A DNA stretch of 64,000 bases from NCBI RefSeq assembly GCF_001005085.2, contig NZ_LBMU02000022.1, forward strand, positions 1-64,000. Reading direction: 5' to 3'. The translations under genes were made by a program, and so were the position numbers. The notes beneath the pieces were generated by a model. The model ran no database searches, was not told where the DNA came from, and worked only from the letters and a program-made list of their open reading frames with translations. The DNA comes from Streptomyces humi. GTDB lineage: Bacteria; Actinomycetota; Actinomycetes; Streptomycetales; Streptomycetaceae. How positions within the stretch are numbered: the stretch's first letter is position 1; the number at the start of each line of letters is the position of its first letter. This document shows positions 1 through 8,533 of this stretch, piece after piece.

Positions 1-1949
1 GCGTCTGCTGTCCGGAGTTGATGGATATTCAGATTGGTCGCGGAAAGGTTCAGTTGACCTCTTGAAAGGATGCTGACTTACGTGGCAGTGATCTCGTCCG
101 CGTTCTTCCCCTTCACGTGTCACTGTCCCGGGCGGTGCAGGCAATGGCAGAGACGGAAACGGAAACGGAATTCGGACTGGTTGATATCTGCGCCCTGTGC
201 AGATGGACCGGACTGTCGTCACTGGGTGGAGAGGCCCTGCTGCTGTGGGCCTCGAAGTTCAGCCCAGGGGATGGGGCGTATCCGCGTCACGTGAGCGTCC
301 GGTACGCAGGGGCTGGCGGGTCACGGTGCAACGGCCGTGACGGCGGCCGAGGAACTGAGCCCCTTCGGAAGATCCGGTCGTGCGCGATTGCCCCGAACGG
401 CGAGAGTAGCGGTCGGCTCCGAGACGGTGAGGACCGGCGACCACAGGCCCTCCGGCCGAGTACAGCAGCACGGTGACGCGGGAGGCAGTCATGATCCTGC
501 ATCAGCATCCGCGGATGACCGGCTCAGCCTGCCGGCCAGTGGAATTCGTACAGGAGCAGGGGCGGGGTGGTGGCCCATCCCTTCTGGTCAGGTCGGGGCT
601 GTGGTCGGGCCGGAGCTGTGGTCGCGGGGATGCGCTCGGTGGACCGCCCAGGCGAGGCGCGCTTTCCGAACGGCAGGCCGGCAGGGCGCAGGTGGCGGGA
701 GGCCTATGTGTGCGTGGCAGGGGTGGGAGTACCGGTTCCCGAGCGTTGCCGATCCTGTCGTTGCCACCGATACGTGGTGACTGACGGGGTATCGGCACCC
801 GTAGCGCACACTCGGGATCCCTCCTCCGCGTTTACGTGATGCGTTCAACGAGCCGGTTACGTTGCCTGAGGGACAGGGTGGCTCGGAGACGACATCACAA
901 CACTGCCCACCGTCTATCACGGGGTGGAACACGGCACGTTGGAGACAACGGCCGTCCGACGGGCAAGGAGTCAGCGACGAGAACTGCGCCAGCCGGTCAG
1001 CAGAAACCGGCAAGGCAGTGAAACCGCGAAGGAGTGCCAACCCGGGCCCGGGGCAAGGTCCGGGTCAGGACCCGGGGCAGGGCCAGGGCCCGGGGCCAGG
1101 GCCCGGGGCAGGGTCGGGCCCGGGGCCAGGGTCGGGCGGGGCCAGGGCCCGGGGCAGGGTCAGGTCCGGGGCAGGGTCAGGTCCGGGGCCGGTTCGAGGA
1201 CAGTGCGCATGTTCTGGCGGGAACTGGACGGGCCACAGTGCCGACTCGTCCCGGAGAAACGGGCAGGCGCGCAGGCACCGCCCGCTCCCCCAGACACCGA
1301 ACGCACGAGACTTCACCACACCGGGCCAACCGCGATCACGACGAATGCCGCCCCAAGCACTGCCTAAACAGGCGTGGAGGAGCAGTGCAGGAAAAGGCTC
1401 TGGCCCGGGAGCGACAAATATTGGAGACCGAGAACAGACGCCCCCGGACGACGCCGTGAGCAAGCACCTCGCACCGGACACGACCCACCCGCGCACGAAC
1501 TCGCCAAGAAAGAGGGAGGGAGAGGGAGAGAGGGAGGGGACCCCAGGACAGCCAAGGCGGCCAAGGCGGCCAAGCTCACCGCAACCGGAGACTGCACCAG
1601 CGAAGCCCACAGCGCACAGAATCCAAACCCACCACCGCGAACAGGAGAGTATGAGGGCTGATCGACGGCCGCCTCACGCGAGAACTCCCCTTGTTCAGGC
1701 GAGCGGAGCCGCAGAGAGGGGTGGCCGCGGCCATGCAGGCACTGACAGAGCAACAGGGATGCGCCCGTGGGACATGGAGACGGCTGCGGCAACAGGTGAC
1801 CCGCGCGTCCGAGAACGAACACAGACCGAGAACAATGCCCACACCCACAACCACCACGCCCAACCAACCCGCACAAACACTCACCCAACAAGAAACACCG
1901 ACCCCAAACCGTGGCAGCCGCCAGCGCAGCCGATCCGCGATACGGCGGG
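1..1949. other. Gene-free, T-poor region
   Basis: No open frame here has the codon pattern, start signals or motifs of a real gene. From about 930 to 1950 the + strand is strikingly poor in T and rich in A, C and G. It contains a G/C-rich block of short imperfect repeats at about 1036-1196 (variants of GGGCCAGGGCCC), a purine run near 1510-1540 and a C/A-rich run near 1830-1910. Long open frames across it are a by-product of the missing T. I see no promoter, terminator or RNA gene that I can support. Confidence 0.6.
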
Positions 1950-2150
1950 GCCGGCGGGCAGGGTGCTGTAGTCGGTGAGGTTGTCGAGGCGTTCGCGGGC
2001 GCCGGGGGTGGCGAGGACGGCGGCTTGGACGCGGGGGTGGTGGCCGTCCAGGTCGGGGATGTCTCGGGCGGCGGCCGGGTCGCGCAGCCGGTCGGGTACG
2101 TCCTCGATGCGGTCGGCGGGGGGCAGAATCGGGCGCCCTTCAGGGCGAGG
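1950..2150 (-). pseudogene. Unidentified coding remnant
   Basis: Read on the minus strand, one frame gives a plausible hydrophilic protein segment with normal Streptomyces codon usage, including the stretches DRIEDVPDRLRDPAAARDIP and GARERLDNLTDYSTLPAGP. There is no credible start upstream, and the downstream end runs into the T-poor region with no natural stop, so it looks like a fragment cut at both ends. I do not recognise the family. Confidence 0.3.
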
Positions 2151-2304
2151 GCTGTCGGTTCAGGGTGCGCGAGCCCGACGGCCCGGCGCGGGCCGCCATC
2201 GGTGGATGGGAGGCCCGCGCCGGATCGTGGGTGGTGTCTTCCGGTAGACCGCCGGCCGCTACCGGCGGGCCGGCGTGTTCTTCACTGGTTCCTCGGCCCT
2301 CTCG

Positions 2305-3381
2305 TCAGCGGAGCACGACGTCGCAGGTCGACAGGAAGAACTCACCGGTGTTGCCGCCGTTCTCGCCGTTGGGGGTGTGAGGGCCGCCGTGTCCGCCCCA
2401 GACCTCTACGAGTGCGGCCCGGCCCAGGCGCCGTGGCAGGGTGGCGAACTCCCAGGAGGTGGATTCCTCCTCGGTGCTGCCGTGGGTCTCGACGAGGAAG
2501 GGGGTGGGGTCGAGGTCTTCCCAGGTGAGCCCGTTGTCCGGGCTCCACTCCTCGCGGGTGATGAACCACCGGTGTGACCAGGTCTCACCGGTGTGGTAGG
2601 CCATGTAGTCGTAGGTGAAGGTCTGCGTGGCGGCACTCGTGTCCAGCTCCGTCAGCGGCCAGTCGCCCAGTCTGTCGTCCGGTGCGAGGTCCAGGCCGCT
2701 GTATGCCGGGTTCCCGGTGGAGGCGACATTGCTGCCGTCGAAGAACTTGCGGTATTCCAGGTACCTCTCCTGGTGGTTCCACGGGTAGTCGGCAAGCATC
2801 CGCTCCGCACCCGGCAGGACTTCATGCCAGTCGGTGCTGGTGTTGAGCTTCCGTGCCTCCACGCAGATCGGTGAAGAGTCCAGGTCCCGGATCGCGGCGG
2901 CCGCCCGGCTGCGCGGGTGGTTCGCGGTTCCGTGCCGTGGATCGGCCGAGGCGGGAGCGGCGGGGGCGTCGTGGCGGGGGGCCGGGGCGGTCCAGTTCAC
3001 CGCTTCGCTGCCGTTGACGGTCACCTCGTTGGTGAACGGGGTGAACTGGCCGTCGCTGGTCCTGGCGCGGATCTTCACCACGTAGCGGTCGCCCGGCTCT
3101 TCGCCCAGGTCCACCCAGTGGGCGTTGGACAGCGACCAGTCCCAGGACGGCCAGTGGAGGAAGACCGTCTGCCGCGCCTCGTCGTTGATCCACACCTCGT
3201 ACACGTGCGGGTAGGGCGCGGTGCCGTCGTTCCAGTCGGCCGGCGGGGGCCAGGTACCGTGATCCGGCTGGTTGTCGCCGATCTGCCAGCGCAGGTGGAG
3301 GCCGTACATCTGGTGCTTGCCGTCAGCGCGGTGCTTCATGTCGGCGCGCAGACCGGAGGGTGTCGGCTGGGTGTTGCTCAT
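2305..3381 (-). CDS. Hypothetical protein with Fn3-like segment
   Basis: This 358-aa protein has no signal peptide or membrane segment, so it is probably cytoplasmic. Residues of about 20-125 are Trp/Tyr-rich with the alternating pattern of a fibronectin type III-like beta sandwich (YGLHLRWQI, then RYVVKIRAR and FTNEVTV). An Ala/Pro-rich linker follows at about 130-165, then a second domain. Its end, ALVEVWGGHGG to FFLSTCDVVLR, loosely resembles the closing strands of AA10-type or other small beta-sandwich domains, but the N-terminal His of an AA10 enzyme is absent. It stands alone, with about 200 bp of non-coding DNA upstream. Function unknown. Confidence 0.75.
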   Translation of the reverse strand: MSNTQPTPSGLRADMKHRADGKHQMYGLHLRWQIGDNQPDHGTWPPPADWNDGTAPYPHVYEVWINDEARQTVFLHWPSWDWSLSNAHWVDLGEEPGDRYVVKIRARTSDGQFTPFTNEVTVNGSEAVNWTAPAPRHDAPAAPASADPRHGTANHPRSRAAAAIRDLDSSPICVEARKLNTSTDWHEVLPGAERMLADYPWNHQERYLEYRKFFDGSNVASTGNPAYSGLDLAPDDRLGDWPLTELDTSAATQTFTYDYMAYHTGETWSHRWFITREEWSPDNGLTWEDLDPTPFLVETHGSTEEESTSWEFATLPRRLGRAALVEVWGGHGGPHTPNGENGGNTGEFFLSTCDVVLR

Positions 3382-3578
3382 CGAGTCTCACTTCTGGCTC
3401 TGTGCGACCTGGCCCGGCAATCTCAGGTGCCGGGCCAGCAGCCCGCGAGAAACCTTGCGTAATCGCGCGACCACATAAAGCGAACCATTGGAGGGTCGTC
3501 GCGGGCCCAGCATGGCTCAGCCAACTGGCTCAAGATCAGCTCACGGCACATCGCTCAGGACTCCCCAGGGCGAGTAGT

Positions 3579-3815
3579 TCAGCCATGGCTCCCGGCGCGC
3601 GCGTGCGGGGCGGGTAGGCGGCCGGTGGCCATCCGCTCGATCAGCTCCACCGCCTCATCAACCTCCGCCTCGGAGGCGTCAGCAGCCGGCGGGTACGGCG
3701 CGCTGGGGTCGCGGACTTCGTCGGGCCAGCGCATACCGTGCAGGACGATCACGTTCTCCCGCGCACGGCGAGGCCCCGCCCGGTGCCCGGATGAGAACTC
3801 GGTCAGCCCTGGCAT
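3579..3815 (-). pseudogene. Ku protein remnant
   Basis: The translated segment ENVIVLHGMRWPDEVRDP, followed by a Ser/Ala-rich spacer and DEAVELIERMATG, matches the region just after the core of bacterial Ku, where intact proteins read like LHTMRWPDEVRDP and then a helix such as ALDLIESMT. Ku is the end-binding factor of non-homologous end joining and is normally about 270-320 aa. Only about 60 recognisable residues remain: the barrel domain is missing upstream and the C-terminal tail is replaced by unrelated sequence. A LigD partner is not visible. This is a decayed fragment, not a functional gene. Confidence 0.6.
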
Positions 3816-3835
3816 CCGTACCCCGAGGCCGCCTT

Positions 3836-3970
3836 GGCCCCGGTGAGAACTTCGGCTCCACCCTCTACGCCGTCCACGAGCGCGATGTCCTGCCCGCCGA
3901 AGCGGTCGCCGCTTCGCTCGGCTGCGGCAGCCCCGCCGCCGTCGCCGAGCTCCGAGAAGACGAGCGCGGC
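3836..3970 (+). pseudogene. Arsenite methyltransferase (ArsM) N-terminal remnant
   Basis: On the plus strand one frame reads FGSTLYAVHERDVLPAEAVA, then ASLGCGSPAAVAELREDE. This is the signature just before the SAM-binding motif of ArsM-type arsenite methyltransferases (FGAALYxxxExxxLPxAAVxASLGCGNPTAVAELREGE). The next motif, VLDLGSGGG, is absent: the frame changes to unrelated sequence right after ELREDE. The fragment abuts the Ku remnant on the other strand, so both were probably cut by old deletions. Not functional. Confidence 0.6.
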
Positions 3971-4103
3971 CACTCTTGTCCCGATCACCAGATGGCCATC
4001 AGAAGTGCTGCCCGCTCCGTGCTTGCTGTCGGCGTGGGGGGCTTCCGGGGGCCGTCTTCTTTGTCGGCGGGGTGATTGTTGGTGTTCGTGGTCCTGTCGG
4101 GAG

Positions 4104-4982
4104 TTATGGGGTGGAGAAGAGGCCGGGGCCTGGAGGTGTGGGGTCGTCGGCGCGGACGCCGTTCGTGACCCGTAGGAACTCCAGCTTCTCCGCGTCGGTG
4201 GAACCCGCTGCCACCGTGTAGACGACGAGGCGGATGTCGCAGCCTGGGACGGTGAGCACGTCGCAGTCGCAGACCACCTCACCCACCTGGGGGTGTACGA
4301 CGGTCTTGCGGGCCGATACGTGCGGGCCGACCGTGCCCTCGTCCCACAGTCGGGCGAACTCCACGCTGGTGGAGCGCAGTTCCTCGACGAGGTCGGTCAG
4401 GCCGTGGTCGCGGGGGTGGTCGATGAGAGCGGTGCGCAGGTCGGCGACGAGGGCGGGTTTCAGGGCGTCGTCGTCCTGGAGTACGGGCCAGGACGCGAGC
4501 CGGCTGGGTCCTGTGGCGAAGACCGCCCGTGCCAGGTTGCGCTCGTCGTGTGTCCGTGCGCTGGGGTCGCCCATCAGTACTGACCATGCGGGGGTCCAGG
4601 ACAGCAGGGTCCAGTCGGCGCTGAACACGCCCACGGGGAATTCTCCGAGGCGGGCCAGCATCCGTTGGATTCCGGCCGGAACATGTGTGGAGACCGTGCC
4701 CTCCTGGGGTGGCAGGAGGCCGGCCAGCCGGTAGGCGTGGTCGCGTTCCATGGGCTGGAGTTGCAGTGCCCTGGTCAGGCTCGCGACGACCTGCGCCGAA
4801 GGGCTTGTGGCGCGGCCCTGTTCCAGGCGGACCACGTAGTCGACCGACAGTCCGGCGAGTTCGGCCAGTTCCTCGCGTCGCAGCCCCACCGCGCGTCGTC
4901 CGGGCCGTGTGGTCAGTCCGACGTCGGCGGGAGAAAGGCGGTCGCGCCAGCGGTGCAGTGCCGTGCCCAGGGTCTCGTCCAC
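4104..4982 (-). CDS. XRE regulator with MmyB-like ligand domain
   Basis: This 292-aa DNA-binding regulator has an N-terminal Cro/C1-type helix-turn-helix at about 30-75 (LRREELAELAGLSVDYVVRLEQGRA) and a C-terminal domain of the MmyB-like ligand-binding family (VFSADWTLLSWTPAWSVLMGDP, then NLARAVF and a late CDVLTVPGCDIRLVVYT strand). Such proteins typically sit divergently from, and regulate, a short-chain dehydrogenase. Here the neighbour at 5085 is exactly that, with 102 bp between the two starts. Autoregulation and control of the dehydrogenase from this shared gap are inferred; I found no clear palindrome in it. Confidence 0.9.
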   Translation of the reverse strand: MDETLGTALHRWRDRLSPADVGLTTRPGRRAVGLRREELAELAGLSVDYVVRLEQGRATSPSAQVVASLTRALQLQPMERDHAYRLAGLLPPQEGTVSTHVPAGIQRMLARLGEFPVGVFSADWTLLSWTPAWSVLMGDPSARTHDERNLARAVFATGPSRLASWPVLQDDDALKPALVADLRTALIDHPRDHGLTDLVEELRSTSVEFARLWDEGTVGPHVSARKTVVHPQVGEVVCDCDVLTVPGCDIRLVVYTVAAGSTDAEKLEFLRVTNGVRADDPTPPGPGLFSTP

Positions 4983-5084
4983 TCGGCCATTGTGTCCGTC
5001 GGGCCGTCGTCGTGCCTGGTACTGGTCGTCCTACCGTCGTGGAGAGCACTGGCTGGCCTCTCGCCGCGGGCGGAGAGTGGACGC

Positions 5085-5780
5085 ATGACGACCACATTCA
5101 TCACGGGAGCCAACAAGTCTCTCGGGTACGAGACCGCCCGTCGGCTGCTCGAGGCCGGTCACACCGTCCTCGTCGGTGCGCGTGATCGGGAGCGCGGCCA
5201 GGCAGCCGCCGACGCACTCGGGGCCCGTTTCGTCCAGATCGACGTGACGGACGACGCGTCGGTGGCTTCGGCCGTCGCCGACATCGAGGCTCGCGAGGGC
5301 GGCATCGACGTCCTGATCAACAACGCGGGTGTCTTCGGGACACACAGTCCGGCCGACGAGATCACGGCCGCTGACGCCAGTGAGGTGTTCGAGGTCAATG
5401 TCGTGGGGATCGTGCGGGTGACGCATGCGTTCCTGCCGCTGCTGCGCGAGTCGGCGCACCCGGTCATCGTCAATGTCTCCAGTGGCATGGGGTCGTTCGC
5501 GGCCACTCACGACACCGAGCGCGTCGAGTCGAGGTATCTCGCGCCGCTCTACACGGCGTCGAAGGCCGCCGTGACGATGCTGACCACGCAGTACGCGAAG
5601 TCCTGGCCGGACGTGAAGGTGAACGCGGCTGATCCGGGCTACACCGCTACCGACTTCAACGGGCACAGCGGCCCGCAGACAGTGACCGAGGGGACGGACG
5701 CGATCGTCGAGCTCGCCACCATCGGGGCGGACGGACCGACCGGGACCTTCCGTGACCGTCACGGCGCGATGGCCTGGTGA
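5085..5780 (+). CDS. Short-chain dehydrogenase/reductase
   Basis: A 231-aa classical SDR, an NAD(P)H-dependent cytoplasmic oxidoreductase. The Rossmann motif is at the start (TFITGANKSLGYETAR), NNAG at about 80-83, the catalytic Ser in IVNVSSGMG, and the catalytic YxxxK in LYTASKAAV. PGYTATDFNG marks the loop after the active site. The ATG at 5085 is preceded by GGAGAG. It is divergent from the MmyB-like regulator, which is the likely controller. Substrate cannot be deduced. Confidence 0.92.
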   Translation: MTTTFITGANKSLGYETARRLLEAGHTVLVGARDRERGQAAADALGARFVQIDVTDDASVASAVADIEAREGGIDVLINNAGVFGTHSPADEITAADASEVFEVNVVGIVRVTHAFLPLLRESAHPVIVNVSSGMGSFAATHDTERVESRYLAPLYTASKAAVTMLTTQYAKSWPDVKVNAADPGYTATDFNGHSGPQTVTEGTDAIVELATIGADGPTGTFRDRHGAMAW

Positions 5781-5865
5781 TCCGTCCCTGAATCCGGGGT
5801 GTGCCCGGCACGGACAGGGGTTGCGGGGGCGTGCTCGTGCCGGGGTTCTTCATTGTTGACGCAGG

Positions 5866-6576
5866 TCAACTGTTTCCGCAGGACGGGGTCTGTTTCACGG
5901 GGAGGACGCCGCGGGCGCCCTCGGTGACGGCTGTGATCGCCAGGGCGTGATCTCCGTGGCCCACGCTCAGCACGGTCCAGTCGTCCGACAAGCGGGAGAG
6001 TCCGTTGCCGTCCCGTTTCCAGACGACACCGTCCCGGTCGCGGAACGCCATCCAGCGGACGACGCCGGGTGGCCGGTCGCCCGCCGCGTACGGCGGCCCC
6101 TGTCCCGGTGTCAGGCCCCAGGCCTCTTGTGTCATGACCGTTTCGGAGCAGGGTGCCAGGGTCGGGAGTTGGAGCACATGATCCCGGCCCGCTTCGGCGG
6201 GCGACATGAGCAGATCGACTTCCCACACCGGGTCCGGGGAACCGTTGATGACGTGTAAGCGCTTGACGAAAGGGGTCGGGTATTCCGTCCAGTAGGACAC
6301 ACGCAGGGCCTGGGCGCGGGTTTCCTGATCGGCCGCCTGACGTGCCTGCCCCAGTTCGCCCTGCGAGACGAGCGCGTCGTAGAGCGTGGACACGCCGGTG
6401 AGCAGCAGTCCCGCGAGGGCGGCGACGACCGCCGTGATGGTGCCGGCTCTGCTCCAGTCGATGTGGCGCCACCGTTGCCGCAGCCCTGTCGGCCTGCGGG
6501 CCGGGGCCTGGCGGGTACCCGGTCTCCGTCCGGCCAGTCGTACTGTCCTGGCTGGTCGCCGGCCGCTGCGCACCAT
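5866..6576 (-). CDS. Single-pass membrane protein, hypothetical
   Basis: A 236-aa protein with an Arg-rich cytoplasmic N-terminus (residues 1-45), one membrane helix (AGTITAVVAALAGLLLTGVST, broken here by Gly and Thr) and then a short coiled segment (SQGELGQARQAADQETRAQA). The remainder is a beta-rich extracytoplasmic domain ending in two Cys-containing strands. The ATG at 6576 is preferred over an upstream ATG because GAGGGGGAGAG precedes it. This layout is common in Streptomyces proteins of unknown function. It stands alone between an SDR and another SDR. Confidence 0.75.
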   Translation of the reverse strand: MVRSGRRPARTVRLAGRRPGTRQAPARRPTGLRQRWRHIDWSRAGTITAVVAALAGLLLTGVSTLYDALVSQGELGQARQAADQETRAQALRVSYWTEYPTPFVKRLHVINGSPDPVWEVDLLMSPAEAGRDHVLQLPTLAPCSETVMTQEAWGLTPGQGPPYAAGDRPPGVVRWMAFRDRDGVVWKRDGNGLSRLSDDWTVLSVGHGDHALAITAVTEGARGVLPVKQTPSCGNS

Positions 6577-6697
6577 GTCGCTCTCCCCCTCGCGTCCGTC
6601 GGAAAGTGAGTGCCGCAAGGGCTGTCTGCCCAGGTGCGCTGAGCCCTACGACACCGGATGCGTGGTCGGCTTGTGGTGGTGTTCGACGTGCTTTGGT

Positions 6698-7615
6698 TCA
6701 GAGGTTCCGGGTGGGGACGGAGACGTGGGTGAGGCGTTCGGCTTCGGTCCACAGGTGTGCCGCGGTGGGCCTGTCCTGGGCGCTGCGTGGGAGCTTGGTG
6801 AGCTTCGTGGGGCCGATCATGGCCCAGCGCGGGCCGTAGTAGCCGCCGGCTTTGGCGTCGGGGCTGGTGGCCGCGTACAGCAGGGGTTCTGCGCCCTGTT
6901 CCGGTGCCTGGGACGGCACGATCTTGTACAGCAGCGATTCCAGCAGGCCGGGGCGGCCGCCGTTCAGGGTCGGGCCTGAGGTCATCAGGTTGGTGCGGGT
7001 GTAGCCGGGGTGTGCGCCGGCCGACAGCAGGGGCCAGCCGTGTTCGGTGGCGAGGTCGGCCAGGTGGAGCATCATCAGCATGTCGGCGAGCTTGGACTGG
7101 GCGTAGGCCCGGGTGGGGCTGTAGTCGCGGGTGGCGTGCAGGTCGCCGAAGTCGATTCGAGCCCGGTTGGCGGTGCCGCTGCTCATCGTGGCGACCCGCG
7201 GGGCAGGGGCGGCCAGCAGCAAGGGCAGGAGTCGGACGGTGAGCGCGAACGGGCCGAGGAAGTTGCTGCCCAGTTGGAGTTCGAAGCCGTCGGCGGTCTC
7301 CGTGCGCTGGGGCACGTTCATCACTCCGGCGTTGTTCAGCAGCAGGTCGAGGGGCCTGCCGTCGGAGGTCAGGTCTTCGGCGAGCTTGCGAACCGAGGCC
7401 AGGTCGGCGAGGTCCAGGTGGCGGACCTCGACCTGGGCGCCGGGGTGAGCGGCGAGGATTTCGTCCCGGGCCTGTTCGCCCTTGGCCGGAGTGCGCACCG
7501 CGAGCACTACGTGGGCTCCGGCTCCGGCGAGCCGCTTGGCAGCCTCCTTGCCGGTGCCGCTGTTCGCGCCGGTCACTACGGCGAGCTTTCCCTGCTGGTC
7601 AGGAACCTGGTACAT
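6698..7615 (-). CDS. Short-chain dehydrogenase/reductase
   Basis: A 305-aa SDR of the retinol-dehydrogenase/protochlorophyllide-reductase-like group. It has [14 protein letters not shown] at the cofactor-binding turn, NNAGVM, the catalytic Ser in VATMSSG and YAQSKLAD as the YxxxK motif. The start [10 protein letters not shown] is chosen because it puts the Rossmann strand at the normal distance from the N-terminus; a longer frame upstream would swallow the operator region. It is divergent from the TetR gene at 7716, with direct-repeat operators in the 100-bp gap, so TetR control is likely. Confidence 0.9.
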   Translation of the reverse strand: MYQVPDQQGKLAVVTGANSGTGKEAAKRLAGAGAHVVLAVRTPAKGEQARDEILAAHPGAQVEVRHLDLADLASVRKLAEDLTSDGRPLDLLLNNAGVMNVPQRTETADGFELQLGSNFLGPFALTVRLLPLLLAAPAPRVATMSSGTANRARIDFGDLHATRDYSPTRAYAQSKLADMLMMLHLADLATEHGWPLLSAGAHPGYTRTNLMTSGPTLNGGRPGLLESLLYKIVPSQAPEQGAEPLLYAATSPDAKAGGYYGPRWAMIGPTKLTKLPRSAQDRPTAAHLWTEAERLTHVSVPTRNL

Positions 7616-7632
7616 GACGAACCCCAATTTAA

Positions 7633-7700
7633 GTACTGCCGGTATCTTGTCTCCGTGCCACGGTAACGTACCGCCGGTCACTTATCAAAGTACCGCCGGT
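7633..7700. promoter_or_regulatory. Three direct repeats, candidate TetR operator
   Basis: The divergent gap holds GTACTGCCGGT at 7633-7643 and two identical GTACCGCCGGT copies at 7668-7678 and 7690-7700. The middle copy also forms part of a dyad, CGGTAACGTACCG. The sequence is much less GC-rich than its flanks. The arrangement between a TetR gene and an SDR gene is typical of an auto-regulatory operator. Confidence 0.6.
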
Positions 7701-7715
7701 CTGTAATATGGGGGT

Positions 7716-8405
7716 GTGACTTTCCAGCGCGCGCGTACCGACGAGCAACGCAGCCAGCGACGACGTCAGATCCTCGACACCGCGGCCGCGATGCTGACCG
7801 AGATGCCGGTGGCCAGGCTCAGCCTGAACGAGCTGAGTCGGCGGGTCGGCCTGGCCAAGGCCAACGTGATGCGCTACTTCGAGTCGCGCGAGGCGATCCT
7901 CCTCGATCTGCTCGACACCGAGATCCAGGACTGGATCGCCGAACTGGAGCGCGTGCGTCCGTCCGGTGAAGCCACTGTGCGGGAGCGTGGAGACCGGCTG
8001 GCCGACACCGTGGCCACCTCGCTGGCCCGGAGACCGGTGCTGTGCGACCTGCTCAGCGCCCAGGGCTCGGTCCTGGAACACAACATCTCCACCGACATCG
8101 GTATCCGGCACAAGCACGCGGCTCGGCAGTCGCTGGAGACCCTGGTCCAGGTCACGCTGCGCCACCTCCCCGAGCTGGGCGCCGGGGGCGCTGCCGCTCT
8201 GGTGGAGTCGACGCTGCTGATGGCCATGACGGCGTGGCAGTGCAGTCGTCCCTCGGAAGCGATGCTGGCCGCCTACGCCTCCGACCCCGCGCTGGCCGCC
8301 ATGCGTCTGGACTTCACCGACCTGGTCCGCCGTACCACGGCGGTCACCGCCTCCGGCCTGCTGGCCCGTCAGGCGGAACGGATCGACGCCAGGCCGGCCT
8401 CCTGA
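7716..8405 (+). CDS. TetR family transcriptional regulator
   Basis: A 229-aa regulator with an N-terminal TetR helix-turn-helix (RRQILDTAAAMLTE, then RLSLNELSRRVGLAKANVMRYFESREAILLDLL) and an all-helical ligand-binding C-terminal half. The GTG at 7716 lies just after an AT-rich promoter-like stretch. Divergent from the SDR at 6698-7615 and separated from it by three direct repeats, so it probably represses that gene and itself. The effector is unknown. Confidence 0.92.
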   Translation: MTFQRARTDEQRSQRRRQILDTAAAMLTEMPVARLSLNELSRRVGLAKANVMRYFESREAILLDLLDTEIQDWIAELERVRPSGEATVRERGDRLADTVATSLARRPVLCDLLSAQGSVLEHNISTDIGIRHKHAARQSLETLVQVTLRHLPELGAGGAAALVESTLLMAMTAWQCSRPSEAMLAAYASDPALAAMRLDFTDLVRRTTAVTASGLLARQAERIDARPAS

Positions 8406-8533
8406 CCGTCGGCCGCTCCACGCGTCGAGGGGAGTTCACCTGACGAGACGGCCTTGTCGTCCCGCGGACCTGAGCTGTTACCTTCGCGGCGGCCCGGGGG
8501 CCGGTACTACGCAGAAAGCCTGGGGCGGGCGGG

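Noticed and set aside
862..1971. A long open frame with Gly-Pro-Gln repeats
   Set aside because: Product of the T-poor region and G/C repeats; no start signal or motif.
7616..7715. A longer N-terminus of the SDR at 6698
   Set aside because: Extending it to 7681 would cover the operator repeats and adds no SDR residues.
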